Source of the DNA: Dryobates pubescens
Taxonomy: Eukaryota > Chordata > Aves > Piciformes > Picidae
DNA length: 64,000 nucleotides
Direction: 5' to 3'
Assembly: GCF_014839835.1 (NCBI RefSeq)
Contig: NC_071627.1
Span: 18,222,001-18,286,000 of the forward strand
The notes beneath the pieces were generated by a model. That model made no database searches. It was not told the origin of the DNA and saw only the letters and a list, made by a program, of their open reading frames with translations. Position numbers and translations under genes: made by a program. Position 1 is the first letter of the stretch; each line of letters begins with the position of its first letter. This document shows positions 28,401 to 40,400 of the stretch, piece after piece.

Positions 28401-31400
28401 GATGGGACAGTTGATTTCCCAGACAAAAATGCAGCAGATCTTATCTGTACAGGATTTCAGGAAAGCACTTCTCGTGGTCAAATATGAGCTGTACCAGTTG
28501 TTCAGGTCATCCTGGCTCAGGCAAATAGATTTTAAACTGGAGCAGATAAGGGTTGCTGGGGTGCTTGTGGGATTGCAGAGGGCTGCTAAAATCCTTGGGT
28601 CTTTTAGCTCAGCACAAATGGAGGTGGGGAAGAGCCGTGGCTGCTGCCTACAGGTACTTCAGGGGAGATGCTAGGAACAGGCAGAAGATGTGGAAGGTGA
28701 TGGACAGAGCTGTCGTGAATGGATGGGCATGGACTGTCCAGGAGCACGTCTAGGCAAGGAGGTAGCAAAAAGTACTGCCAGACATTATTGCATGTTGCTA
28801 CTGAACCACCTTACTGCAGGAGTGATGGAAGGAAAAAGCTGATTAGTTTAGGATGGATCCTTAGCCTTTTTCAGAAAATCCTAGGTAACAGGCTGGGTGC
28901 AGTGTCATGCACAGAATGCAGGTCCCACTTAGCTGTGTACATTGTTTTATATAATACCAGAGTTTTCCTTTCCAGGCCTCCCAGGTGCTGCCTGCAGAGG
29001 ATGTGTGTGAAGATGGAGAGCCCATGCAAATAGCCCAGAGGTGAGCAGGGTGATTCCAGAGTGTGGGGCTCACAGGCTCGCTCTGACCTGAACTCTCCCA
29101 CTCTCCCTGGAGTGTTTCAGGTTGCAGTTCCACAGGGACTCGCTGCAGGGCCTGGCAGCAGGGCTTGCTGGAGCAGCTATCTGCAGTTGCTGCTGTTGGG
29201 TGTCCCTGGAAAGCCATGGCTTTGGAGCAGTGAGGGAGAGGTGGAACACAACTGGGGAGAAGAGATAAGTTACTCTTACTTTATAAAACGTGCAAGGTGC
29301 ATCCTCGTACAAGTGCAAGGACTCGATCCTTGCCCTCTGAAGCTAATGTGACACGGTGCAGTAAAGCTGTGGCGATGGGGAGGTGAGCTGAAGGTGAGTT
29401 ACAGCGATGTCACCACGTGGTCTGCCTGGGAAGGTGCACACAGACAGCATGGTGGAGGGTTTACTGGATTTCTGTGTGTATTTTTATGTTCTTCCCTTGC
29501 TGCTGAAGAGGAAAGACAGGAGGAGGAAGCCAGACGGCACTGCCTATCAGCCAAAGATAGAGTGCAGTGCTCCAGAAAAGCCACTTCAGCAGATGACAGG
29601 TGTGGGACAAGTCAACATGATTTTCTTCAGATTTAAGCCTACTTCTCCTTTCCTTTTTTTTTTTTTTTCATTTTCCTTTTCTTTTTTTTTTCTCTTTTCC
29701 CTTCTTCCTATGGATGCAGTTCTACAGCAAAGGCTGTGGGAGAAGAAGGGCAAATGGGAGAGGATTCAAGGAGCAAGTTAGCAGAAAGGGCAGATAATGT
29801 CATGTTTTTAATTTGTTAGGTTTTATAATTTAAAGCTGCTTTGGAACAAACCTGCCAATGTTCTTCTCATCTAACAGCGTTTGGCCTGAGCAGTTAATAT
29901 CAGTATGCAGAGTATGAAAATCCCTCTTGCTTGCACCTTTCTAACGAGCTTAAAGCTCGCCTTGGGGAGCAGGAGGAACCTGCAGCTGCCAGTGCTGCTG
30001 AGGCTGATGAATCTGTGACAGCTGAGGTCTGAGCTCCTGTGCTCGCGGAGAAGGCACCGAGGTGTGCACTCTGCGGCGCTGGCTGCCTGCCTGCCTAAGG
30101 CAGAACAGGCCAGGGCTGAGCATGGAAAGAGAGGGACCTCTTCTTCGCTGTGGCTGATGAGGTTAGTTTGGGATGCTCCCCAAGCTGCCTAGGAGCTACT
30201 GGCTGCCCCTTTTGGGTCTGAGACGCACCTGGGTGCTGCAGCCCTTCCTTCAGCAGCTGGCACATCTGCGGCACGGCAAGAAATGGCTGCAGTCTTTGCA
30301 GTTTTGTGCACATTAACTGTTGCCATCTGGCTCCTGGTAGTGTGCCAAGCGCAGCCCTCTCTTGGGCAGGGCTCAGCACCCTGACTGGCTGGCCTCAGCA
30401 GCATTTAATAGGAGAACGTGGCTCTGAGCTGTCTGGAAGTAGTGAAGCACTTTAGGAGGCAGCAGCAGTGGGAAGAGGCTGCTTTGCTTTCTGCAGGCCA
30501 CTCTGCCTGGTTGGTTTACACTTGGCGTGGAGCATGGTAGATTGGGCCTTTAATAAATGATTATAGGCTTTGTTACCAAGAGATAGTTGGTGTAGCAAGA
30601 AATGTGGTTTGACTTCAAATTGATTAGCCCATTTTATAAATGTCATAGCAGGTTGTTTTGTGTGAGTCCTTTTGAAGTGAGCCCTGATGTTAGACACAGA
30701 GTAAAACATGCTCAGCCTGGATTCATAACAAACGCTTTGAGATGCTTTATTTAGAGAGAAAAGCCACTTGTGATTTCCTATCAGAATGTTGTTATTTATC
30801 ATAAATCAGCAGTGGCTGCTCTCTCCTCGCTGAGGCCTGTGGTTGAGCTTAATAAATCTTCTGTTTGTCAGTGTGGGGATTCATGTTTTTAAAGTGTGTT
30901 CTTGCATACTCGATCAGACTAATCGGAAAGCCACGCAGAGCGCGGAGCCTGTCGGCATGGGTGCCAGACTTACTCAGCAGTGCCTGCCTGTTTCAGAAAG
31001 ACACCCTGCAGTGTGGGGGGAGGAAGCAAAAGGAGGAGTCCAAAGGTCAAAACAAGAGGAGCGGTACCCAGTGCTGCTCAGAGGAACCTCTGTGCTAATG
31101 CTGTTAGGACTTTGCTGCAGGGAAGCTTTGCCTTGTGGTGCATCCTTGCTGCTTCTGGCTGCCATGCACAGTGATAAGAAAGAAAATCAGCAGTGTGAGG
31201 AGGGAGAAGGTAATGCAGGATAAAGCAAGTCTGTGTGTTTTCCTCTCTGAGGATTTCTCTCCCTAGACAGAAAGGAACAGTGCTAATACCTGCACAACTC
31301 CCAAATCTTCTAAGAGTAGAAAGAATCATGAGAGTCCTACAGTTGCAAGCAGATTTTTTTTGCTCCCCCTAACATGAGATAATGACCCTTCAGTCCTTTT

Positions 31401-34400
31401 TGTCAAAGGCTTCCTTGTTCCCTTTGGGCTTTTTGCTTAGGACAGCATTTTAGAGCCTTGTTTCACTGTTAGCCTGGTCATTTCTGGTTATCAGGTATTG
31501 ATCACTGGGAAGTTATGGCATCGTGTGCTGTTCTGAACTGCAGGAGACAGGCAAGTGTGAGCTGTCATGCCTACAGGATTGGAGATTGATACTGTATTTA
31601 TATTTTGAACAGCCTCTCCATGTTGACCCCACTTGGCAGTAAAAGGAGCCCAGATATTTCCACAGAAAACTCTGCTGAAGAAGAGATCTCTATTTGCCCA
31701 GGTAAGGGACACATGAGAGTGTTCTGAGTTTTGTACCAACAATTACACACACAATTCAGAGGAAAATAAGAGATTTGTCAGTTATGTGAACAAAACAAGA
31801 TTTCTTTCTTAGCTCTCTTTGTCAGGGCTGAAATTCTCTGGATAATTTTAGTGTGAGTCCATGGTTCTGGACTAATTTCCTCTAAGACTGTTCTGTGACC
31901 AGAGATTGCTGGAAACTTGCTGCTGAAGAAGAGAATAGAATCAAATTAACCAGGTGGAAAGAGACCTTTGAGATCATCGAGTCCAACCTATCAGAGACAT
32001 CAGGATGTATGTCAGGATGGGAGGAGGTGGGGGACGTCACTCTAAAGAAGGTGTCAGGAGAGGGCTCTTCCATGCAGTCAAGAGAGTTTCAGATTTGTCA
32101 GTGTCGAGATACATGTAAAGCATGGAAGCCAAATTAATTGTTGTCTTAATTTAAACACGTTTGGGGCCAATGGGTTTTACTTCCTTGGTCTCTCCTATCA
32201 TGTCTGAGTTTCTCCAGTCCAGGGTTTTAAGTGAGAAGATCAATGAGGAGACTGCTCCTGTTGATGAGCAGCTGTAGAGAGAGAAGTCATGGTGGTGCTT
32301 GGAGGCACATTTTGTTGCTAAGAAAGATGTGGAGGTCTGAAGAAAGTGTGACTGCGAGGCAGACAGCAGAATGGGAGCTCTGTTTGCCTCGGTGTGAGGG
32401 AGATCTCTATTCTTGCTTTGTCTCTATCCCAGCAAGTGTCCCACACACTTCCCTGTGTCTAGTCTCACTCCCCATGAAGCCGCAAAGCTGCGGTGGCTTT
32501 GTCCTCACACCATCGTGCTGTGACTTTTAACCCTTATTCCGGCTGTGTTGTTGCAGGTTGTCTGATAACATTTGTGGCAAGTCTAAAAAAAAATGTTTTG
32601 AAGCTGTGAAAATGCTGTTAAGAAAGGGGCTAAGTCACATCAACAAGTGAGGAGGTGGTTTGGGGGCTGCAAACCTGTGCTGAAATGGAGGTGTTTTTCT
32701 GCAGAGACCCAGCTGAGTCCACTGGAAGCTATTGAGGCGGAGAGCGAAGAGCTCTGCTTGGGCAACAGAGATGCACCTTTGCAGGTAAAAGAGCCTGAAG
32801 TTGAGGAAGGGTCCTATTTCCAGTCCTGCCTAACAGGCCTTGCTTCAGCTGGGCTGGGCCAGTGTTGCCCCTTGGGTTGGCTGGGAGCTTGGACTGCTGC
32901 CTTTGGGATCCTCACAAACACTTCCCTCTTAGCTTTTCTGCACTGCTTCATAACTCCAGTCCCATTTGTCTGGCAGCTGTGTCCAGCTGCTTCTGGAGCC
33001 TTTCAGTCCTGTAGCTGGAAAGTTGTTCTTAATTCCAGCTCGTTCTTTTATACCACACACACTGCTGTGCTGGAGGATGCCATCGGTGTGGACAGCAGCA
33101 AGTTCCTTGCCCATGATCAGAGGTTTAGTGCTGTGATGGACTGTGATGCAGAGGGACCCCAGGAGCTGTGATGGTTGTCCTAGAAAACCTGTCATGAGTG
33201 TCATGACCTGCTTTCTCCTGTTACAATCCTCAGACCTTCAGTGTTTGTTCTCCACAGACCATGTTCAAGAGACTAAGAAGAAAGGTTTTCCCAGAGACTG
33301 ACCTGGAAGAAAGATTACATTAGAGCATTGGGGGCTGCTGGTGGTTTGCAGTACAAGCAGAGTGACCTGAGCCCAAGAATCTTGTTTTCTGTGCCATAAT
33401 GGTTATTAGCAGTCTTCAGTCAGTGGCAGGGCCATCCTCTTACCTCCCAATGCAGGTGTGCACTGTTACGTGGCTCCTTTCCTCATGTTGTCACACCTGT
33501 GCAGCAATTGCTTTGCAGCTGTCTCTGTACCAACATCTGACTTCAGTTCCTGCTTCTGATAATGCTCCCTTTGTCTGTTAATTTAGAGTGTGATATCAAA
33601 GGGGTTGCCAAGTACTCCTCTGGCAGGGTACATGAATACAGAATCATATGGCTCTAGACAAGAGGATTCATTTGTGGAAAGCTCATTCTGGGAATCTGCA
33701 GCTTGTACAGTGTGTCTGCAGCTCTGATGCCTCCTTGTCACAGGCCTCTTAATAAACCAGCTTCTGCTCTTCTTTGCCTTTCCTTCTGCAGGTATCTCAA
33801 AGCACTGCTCAGTCAATTAGAGCCTGCAGCAAGGAGAGTTGAACTGGGTGGCCACAGTCACCAAAGCACCTTTGTGACCTGTTTGGCTGTGGCCAGGGCA
33901 CTGCTTTGTCTCTTATGCTTTGCAGATGGCTCCCTGGGTCTTGCACCTCTGCCTAGTCTACACAAGGTGATGAGCACAGTGTTTGGGAGCAGTGCCTCTG
34001 GGAGTGGGGCTTCCTAGGGATTGTTTTGCAACACGATCATTGGCAGCAGGTACCAGTCTGGAGCCTGCAGCCCTCCAGAAGGACAACAGAAACAGCTTCC
34101 ATGTGCATCAGTGGTTAGCATGAAGCAAGTGCAGACTGCTGGGACTGGCTGCTTCCTAGCAGATGCTGAGCCAGGACACAGGAATTTTCTTGTTGAGCTC
34201 AGCCTGCAGCGTTGCTCTTGGCTGACTGCTTGCTGCAAGTACTATGTCTTGTAGGCAATTTCCTCTGCTAAAGAGGAGAGGCAGCAGTCCCTGCCTCATC
34301 CAGGGGTGATTGGTTCTGCAGTTAAGGTTTTCCAGGCTGTTACAACAAGGGTTTCTACAAGCAGTTTGGGGACTGTGGTGTCTTTTGTTACAGTGTGTTT

Positions 34401-37400
34401 TGTTTCCACTTAAAATTAGTGACTTACCACCGAAGTTAGGTGGGCAGGATGTGCAGAGTTGGTGATTTCCTAAGACTGCTTTAAAAATGGCAGCTAGAAG
34501 GAGCAGTGCCTGCTGCTTTTCCCATCATATTTTTCACCTGTGTTGTCTGACTAGGGTAATGCAGGTTTGATCTGGTCACTCATATTTGACACGTCTTGTG
34601 TTTCACGGCGCCTCTGTGTGACACCCCACAGTGAGGACTTCGCAAGATGTAGTGACACTGAGATGTGAGAGCAGGGTATGAGTGCTAATGCTGCAAGTAA
34701 TGTACTTCAACAGCCTCTGTTCAGCTGGAGGAACTCTTGTGACAGCTCCTCTGCAGAAATCCAGGGCAGAGAGCCTCCCTGGAAATGAGAGAGGTTCCTG
34801 GGGCTCAATGCTGTGTAACTCTTCAGCAACTGTCTGGGAGAAATGTGTTTTGGATTTGGATTCTCAGTTTAAGGTCCAGTCCTGCAATGTTTTGCATAGC
34901 TTCTCAGAGTCAACAAAGCACTCTTCTTCCCTTTAGGACATAAAAATCAGGATCAGACTTTGGAGAAAACAAATAATAAACCCAGTAATATAATGTAATA
35001 TAATAAAATGGAAGGTGTCCAGAGAAGGGCCACGAGGATGAGCAGAGGGCTGGAGCACCTCTCCTATGAGGACAGACTGAAGGAGTTGGGGCTGTTCAGT
35101 CTGGAGAAGAGAAGGCTCTGAGGTGACCTAATTGTGGCCTTCCAGTATCTGAAGGGGGCTACAAGAAGGCTGGGGAGGGACTTCTCAGGATCTGAGGCAG
35201 TGATAGGACTAGGGGGAATGGAATGAAGCTGGAGGTGGGGAGATTCAGGCTGGATGTGAGGAGGAAGTTCTTCACCACGAGAGTGAAGCCCTGGAATAGG
35301 TTGTCCAGGGAGGTGGTTGGGGCGCCGTCCCTGGAGGTGTTTAAGACCAGGCTGGATGAGGCTCTGGCCAGCCTGATCTAGTGTGGGGTGTCCCTGCCCA
35401 TGGCAGGGGGGTTGGAACTAGATGATCCTTGTGGTCCCTTCCAACCCTGACTGATACTACTATGAATATGACAAAGCAATCTAGTGGCACTGAGCATCTT
35501 GGCTGGCTTCAATTGCTGCTTCCCTGAAATCATGCTGTTGGAGGGAAGCAGGCAGCAGTTTTCCTGCATGCTGTCTGTATGCAGATTTCCCCTCCTTGGA
35601 AATGTTCAAGGTCAGGATGGATGGGACTTTGAGCCACCTGGTGTAGTGGAAGGTGTCCCTGCCCATGGCATGGGGGTTAGAACTTGATCATAGTTAAAGT
35701 TCTTGCTGACCAAACCATTGCATGATTCTGTGTCACTGCTTGCCCCTAAGGACAGAAACTCCTGTATTGTTTTCCTGTAGATTTCTTCTGCATGGCTAAT
35801 ATTTAAATAACTTTTAGAAATGATTGTGGCCAGGGAAAGGTTCTCTCTTGAATGTGGAGGAACCTTGGAGCAAGCCTGGCTAGACAGAGATCTAGTTATG
35901 AGTGAGATGGCAGCAGTCTGCTGCATCTTGGGAACATCAACAGTGGTGAGCAGACTGTATCTCCCCGAGGTGGTAGTGGAGCACCTTTGCAGCTGTGTAA
36001 CCGAGGCAGAAAGAGAGAATTGGTGAGTGGTGATGACACCCAGAGAACAAACATGGGACCTGGCAATAAGGCACTGCTAGTAATTCTGTGTGATATGAAT
36101 TTTTAATGGTTTTGCCTCTCTCCTTGATCTGTGTCCCCTCTGACTGCTCCAGCCACCTCCTCTAGAGAGGAGGAGCTTCCCTGTGATCTCTTCAGACTCC
36201 CTAAAAGCACAGCAGCCTCCTTTCATCCTGGGGGAAGCTGTGTTCCCAGACAGTGCTGCCTGCATAGCGTGTGTCATGCCCAGAAACTGATCAGCACAAG
36301 TCAGGTGTTGAACTCTTGCTTTGCCCCATGCATTTTCAATCAGTTTTGCTTCTGAGCTTCCCTGATTAATGGAAGCTTTGCCATTTTTTCTGCCATAGTA
36401 TGGGTGATGTTTGCCTTAAGTGGTGTGCATGGCTGTGCAGGGAGGTTTCACCACGATTCAGAAGGACATGCTGCCTGTGGAAGAAGACTTAGTTATTGGG
36501 ACTGCACATTTTACTCAGCTAGTGGTGTTATTTCTGACCAGTTTGTGATGAAGGGAGAATAAAACTTTCCAAGAAAAACTGAGTCTGTGGGAGGATGAGT
36601 AGCTCCCAGACAGCACGGAGCTCTGCACCTAGCTGAAGATGAGAAATGGCACAATTAACTGCTTGGCTAATTTTTTTCATCTTCTTCTTTAGGCTGGTGG
36701 AGCTGAAGATGCTGGCAGGATTGTGTCTGAGTGCAGTCCTACAGCTGCTGACCAGGTGTCATGCCCACTGTGTGACCAAGACTTCCCAGCGACGGAGATT
36801 GAGCTGCATGCCATGTACTGCAACGGCATCGTGGGGGAGGAGGCTGGCAAAGGCAGTCCAGGTCTGCCAAGCTCTGCTGCTCTCTGTTTGCTTCTTGTGC
36901 TCATTCCCTTTCCCTGTTACTTGCAGACAGGTGCTGCACTGTTGTCCTTCTCAGGATATTGGGTGTGTGGCGTGGCATGTAGGGAAGTTTGTTCACTCTG
37001 TCTTGTTCCACCTCCAAAGCAGCCAGGAGAGTGTTCCCCGAGGCTCCTGTGTTTCCAGGATCTCCTGGCTCAGTTAACCTCTCAGTGATAGACTTCGTAA
37101 TTCATCACATTATTAGCCCCTTGGAAAGCGTGTAAGGTGACTGTAACCCCAAGATCTATCCCTGGATGCTTCAAACAGTACTCATAAGACTTGTCTGTTG
37201 TGTGCTTTGTTGTGGACCTGCAGAGAGTCTGCCAGTGGTAGAAAATGGCAGGCTCCCGAGCCACGCGGGGAGATGTCCTTCAGGGCTCGCGAGGAGGCAG
37301 AATGCTCTGCACCGCTCCAAGCGCGGCCTGCCGTCTGCAACAAGCCTGACATTTGTGTGTGCAAAAATGGCTTGTTCAGCTGCAAGAAATTGCAGAAAAG

Positions 37401-40400
37401 TTTCCCTCTTGTTCCTGTGAAATTGCAAAATGATAGCTATCGATTTAGGAGCTTGGATTTTGTTCCTTCCTGTGAAGAGTGAGGCACAGAAGCACGGTCA
37501 GAGCGCCCGTATTAATCCTCTCTGCAATCTTCTCTGTATCAGTTTTCCATAGCTAACCTTTGTAGAGCTTAAGTGAGCAAATACACCAGTTGGTTATCAA
37601 CATATTCAATAAGTTCTGTTTTAGCTGCTGCTTGAAATGTAAAGTCTGTGTTAGCACAATGTCAGGTAATATCAAAGTAGTAGCTTGTAATAAGATTAAC
37701 TTTTCAGGTTGTGAATACCTAATTTTCAGTTACATACTGGGTTATTAAATGCAACCTAAGTCTGTGATATTTAAGCAATTGGAGAAAATTTGAGCTAGTG
37801 CAAGGACCGTAAGTTCTTTGTTTGCCTGGCAGGAGAAAGTTTCACCATGTAATCTTAATGCAGAATTGATGTAGCTTTAAAATACAAGGTCATTGTTAAA
37901 GCGAATCTTTGGGGATATGGCATGGGTCCTGTCAAGCTAACAGGAGGCAGAGTAGTGGCTGGAGCTCCTTGGGGCTTAATTTTGGTGGAGAGTTCTCTCT
38001 GCAGGCAGAAACCAGCAACTGATGCAAAGCATTTGCTCAGGCAAATCACAAATTATCACAGTTCCTCTCCCATCCTCACCGCTGATACCTGTGCCACAAA
38101 ATGGAGCAGAATTTTCAGTCTGCCTTTTAGCAGGGATGTCTTTGGCCCTGTGGTAATTGGGTCCCTGGTGTGACTGGACTGTGAGTCTATCCATTGATCC
38201 TGGGGAATCCTGACTGTGATCAGGGAAGGCTTTGAATTATTTGGCAGTGTGAGGGAATTTGTTCTTTCCTTTGGTGTTGGCTTTCAGCAGGACAGAGTTC
38301 AAGGCTGGCCTCTCCACTCTGCTTCCAGACTGGTCTCCTTGGGGATGTTTGTAAGGGTAGTTATTTTGGAATTGCTATTCTGCTGTTCAGAACAATCCCC
38401 CCCCTAAGAAAACTAGCCTGGAGTAAATGAGATTTTGGTCTACAGTAATGGCTCTAAGTAGAGCAATGGTTTGGGGATGAAATCACAGTAATTTGGGGTT
38501 TCTGTTACCAGTTATTCTAGTGTTTTTCCTGTAGAGACCAGGTTTTATTAGCCATAACAGTCTCTGATACCTGCATTATTTACACCAAGATTTTGCAGGA
38601 CCGTGGGGCTTCCTGGACCCAGAGCTGCACATAACACAGGGCAGGACCCTGCCTGTCTGCTGGGGCTCTGGCTCCTGTGGCGCCTGAGCCCGGTTCCCAG
38701 TGGCTGTGCAACAGCAGCAGCTGCCCAGAGAGGTCTCAGCTGATGGGCTGATCAGGGGCAGTTGGGGTGAACAGGCTGGGATGATGTTTAGTTCTGAGCA
38801 GAGGCCAGGCAGTAGACTGGCACAGCTGTGCAAGTACAAAAGGACTCTCTTCCCAGGGCTGTTACCTTGGCATCTGTCACTAGCACAGAATTCACAGGTA
38901 AAGCTACTGCATGGGGAGAAAAAAGAGGTGGGAGAACTGTCTTCTGAAGCTAATGCCAGCTCCTGTGTGGGTCCAGAAGCTGTTCTCTACTGCTGCAACT
39001 CTGTGTGCTCTTGGCTGGCTGCTGGCTTCCTCGAGAGCACAGCAATAGCCTTGTGTGAAAGGAAAATCAAAATTCTGTCCTCTTAAGCCCTGTCCTGATC
39101 TGTAAAGGAAAGATGGCTTCAGTTTTCCTTTGGTGCACTGGGTCAGCGGCTCCTGCTTTGTCTTTGGACTTATTAATTGGATTTATTCCTGATGTCTCTA
39201 GAATTGCAGATTGTGCAGTCCTGCAGACTGTAGCTGTCAGTGTTTTTCATTTCAAATTACAAAAGGATGGGGTTCTTGCTGCTTCTATTTCTCTTCTCCC
39301 TCCTCCTAATCATGCACCAAAGTCTTTCAGTGCTATGTATCAGGAGGCTAGCTCGGTCCAGCTGATATTTAAGGACAGTTGTGAGTTAGCTGGGCAAGAT
39401 GAGTTAAGGTTTCTTCCCTTCTGTATGTACATGAATGCCCTGGCTGGATGCCCATACTCGAGCAGTATGAAAATCTGGTCATGAATTTCCATTTTCCTGT
39501 GGTCTGAGTAAACAAAGAAGAGCAGCAGTGTGCTGCTGTGCCAGGCGAGGTGTGGTCCGGGTTCAAGGTTTCCGTCTCAGTGCCTGCCGTTAACACCAAG
39601 TGGGGCTGTGGAAGTGCTGTGCCAGCTCCTGTTGCTTCAAGCACTCAGCTGAAGGGCTTGCTGGTGTGAGAGGGGCTCTGTGCTGGAGTCACCACATTCC
39701 TCACCTGCTGTTGCTGCCAATGCAGGAATCCACTGGTCTCGGTCTGAGAGCAAGTCCTAGCCACTACTGAGTACAGCAAATAGTCTCAAGCTTTGTGACA
39801 TTCTCTGTTCCTCTTGCCCTGCATCTGTGTGGTCCCAGCCTCTCAGTTCCCAAGTGAGCCCAGAAAAAAGAATATTTTGTACATCCCTTCCTCCCAAAGT
39901 CTCAAACAACCTGCTGCAGCTGTCAGTCTTCAGCACCAGTTCTGTTAAAAAGCTCCTGACATCAATAGAAGTGGCCCTGATACAGCGGAAAGAGTAATGG
40001 AGTGGGTGCAGAGGAAAGCTTCATCACTTCTGAGAAAGGACAAGATGCCAACAAGCCTGCCACTAATGGAGTCCTGCACAAGAAACAGTACAGCAGGTAG
40101 TGAGAGAGTGGAGGAAGCCAGTGAGTTGTGCAGCAAGATGAGGAGCTTGGTGACTGTGACCTTATAGCTCCACATGCTGACCTGACCTGGCAGCCCCAGG
40201 AGATGCCCAGGGTGGGCATATTGAGGACAGTTTGCTCTTCTTCCCCAGGCTGTAAGCTGGAGCCAAGCAGCCCAAGGATGACTTGTCAACCAGAAGAAAT
40301 GCTTAGCCAGAAAAAGGATGCCAGAGAAAAGCATCACACCTAGGAGAGTTACAAGGTTTTTGTCACACAGCAGGTCAGCAGTGCTCTGTGGTGGGGATTT

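Larger units (their letters stand above)
25436..28975 (+). other. UIMC1 intron between coding exons 4 and 5
   Basis: A 3.5-kb intron with an AATA microsatellite at 26915-26937 and an ancient CR1-like LINE fragment around 27990-28720. The rest is unique sequence without recognised exons. Confidence 0.5.
32785..36692 (+). other. UIMC1 intron between coding exons 7 and 8
   Basis: A 3.9-kb intron carrying two plus-sense CR1 3' pieces (35009-35468 and 35590-35732) and an AT-rich run just before the first. No exon was recognised between these, and direct joining of exons 7 and 8 keeps the frame. Confidence 0.55.

Noticed and set aside
33792-33840. Exon-like start after CTTTCCTTCTGCAG in UIMC1 intron 7
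   Set aside because: The phase-0 frame reaches a stop after about 16 codons with no donor before it, and exons 7 and 8 join correctly without it.
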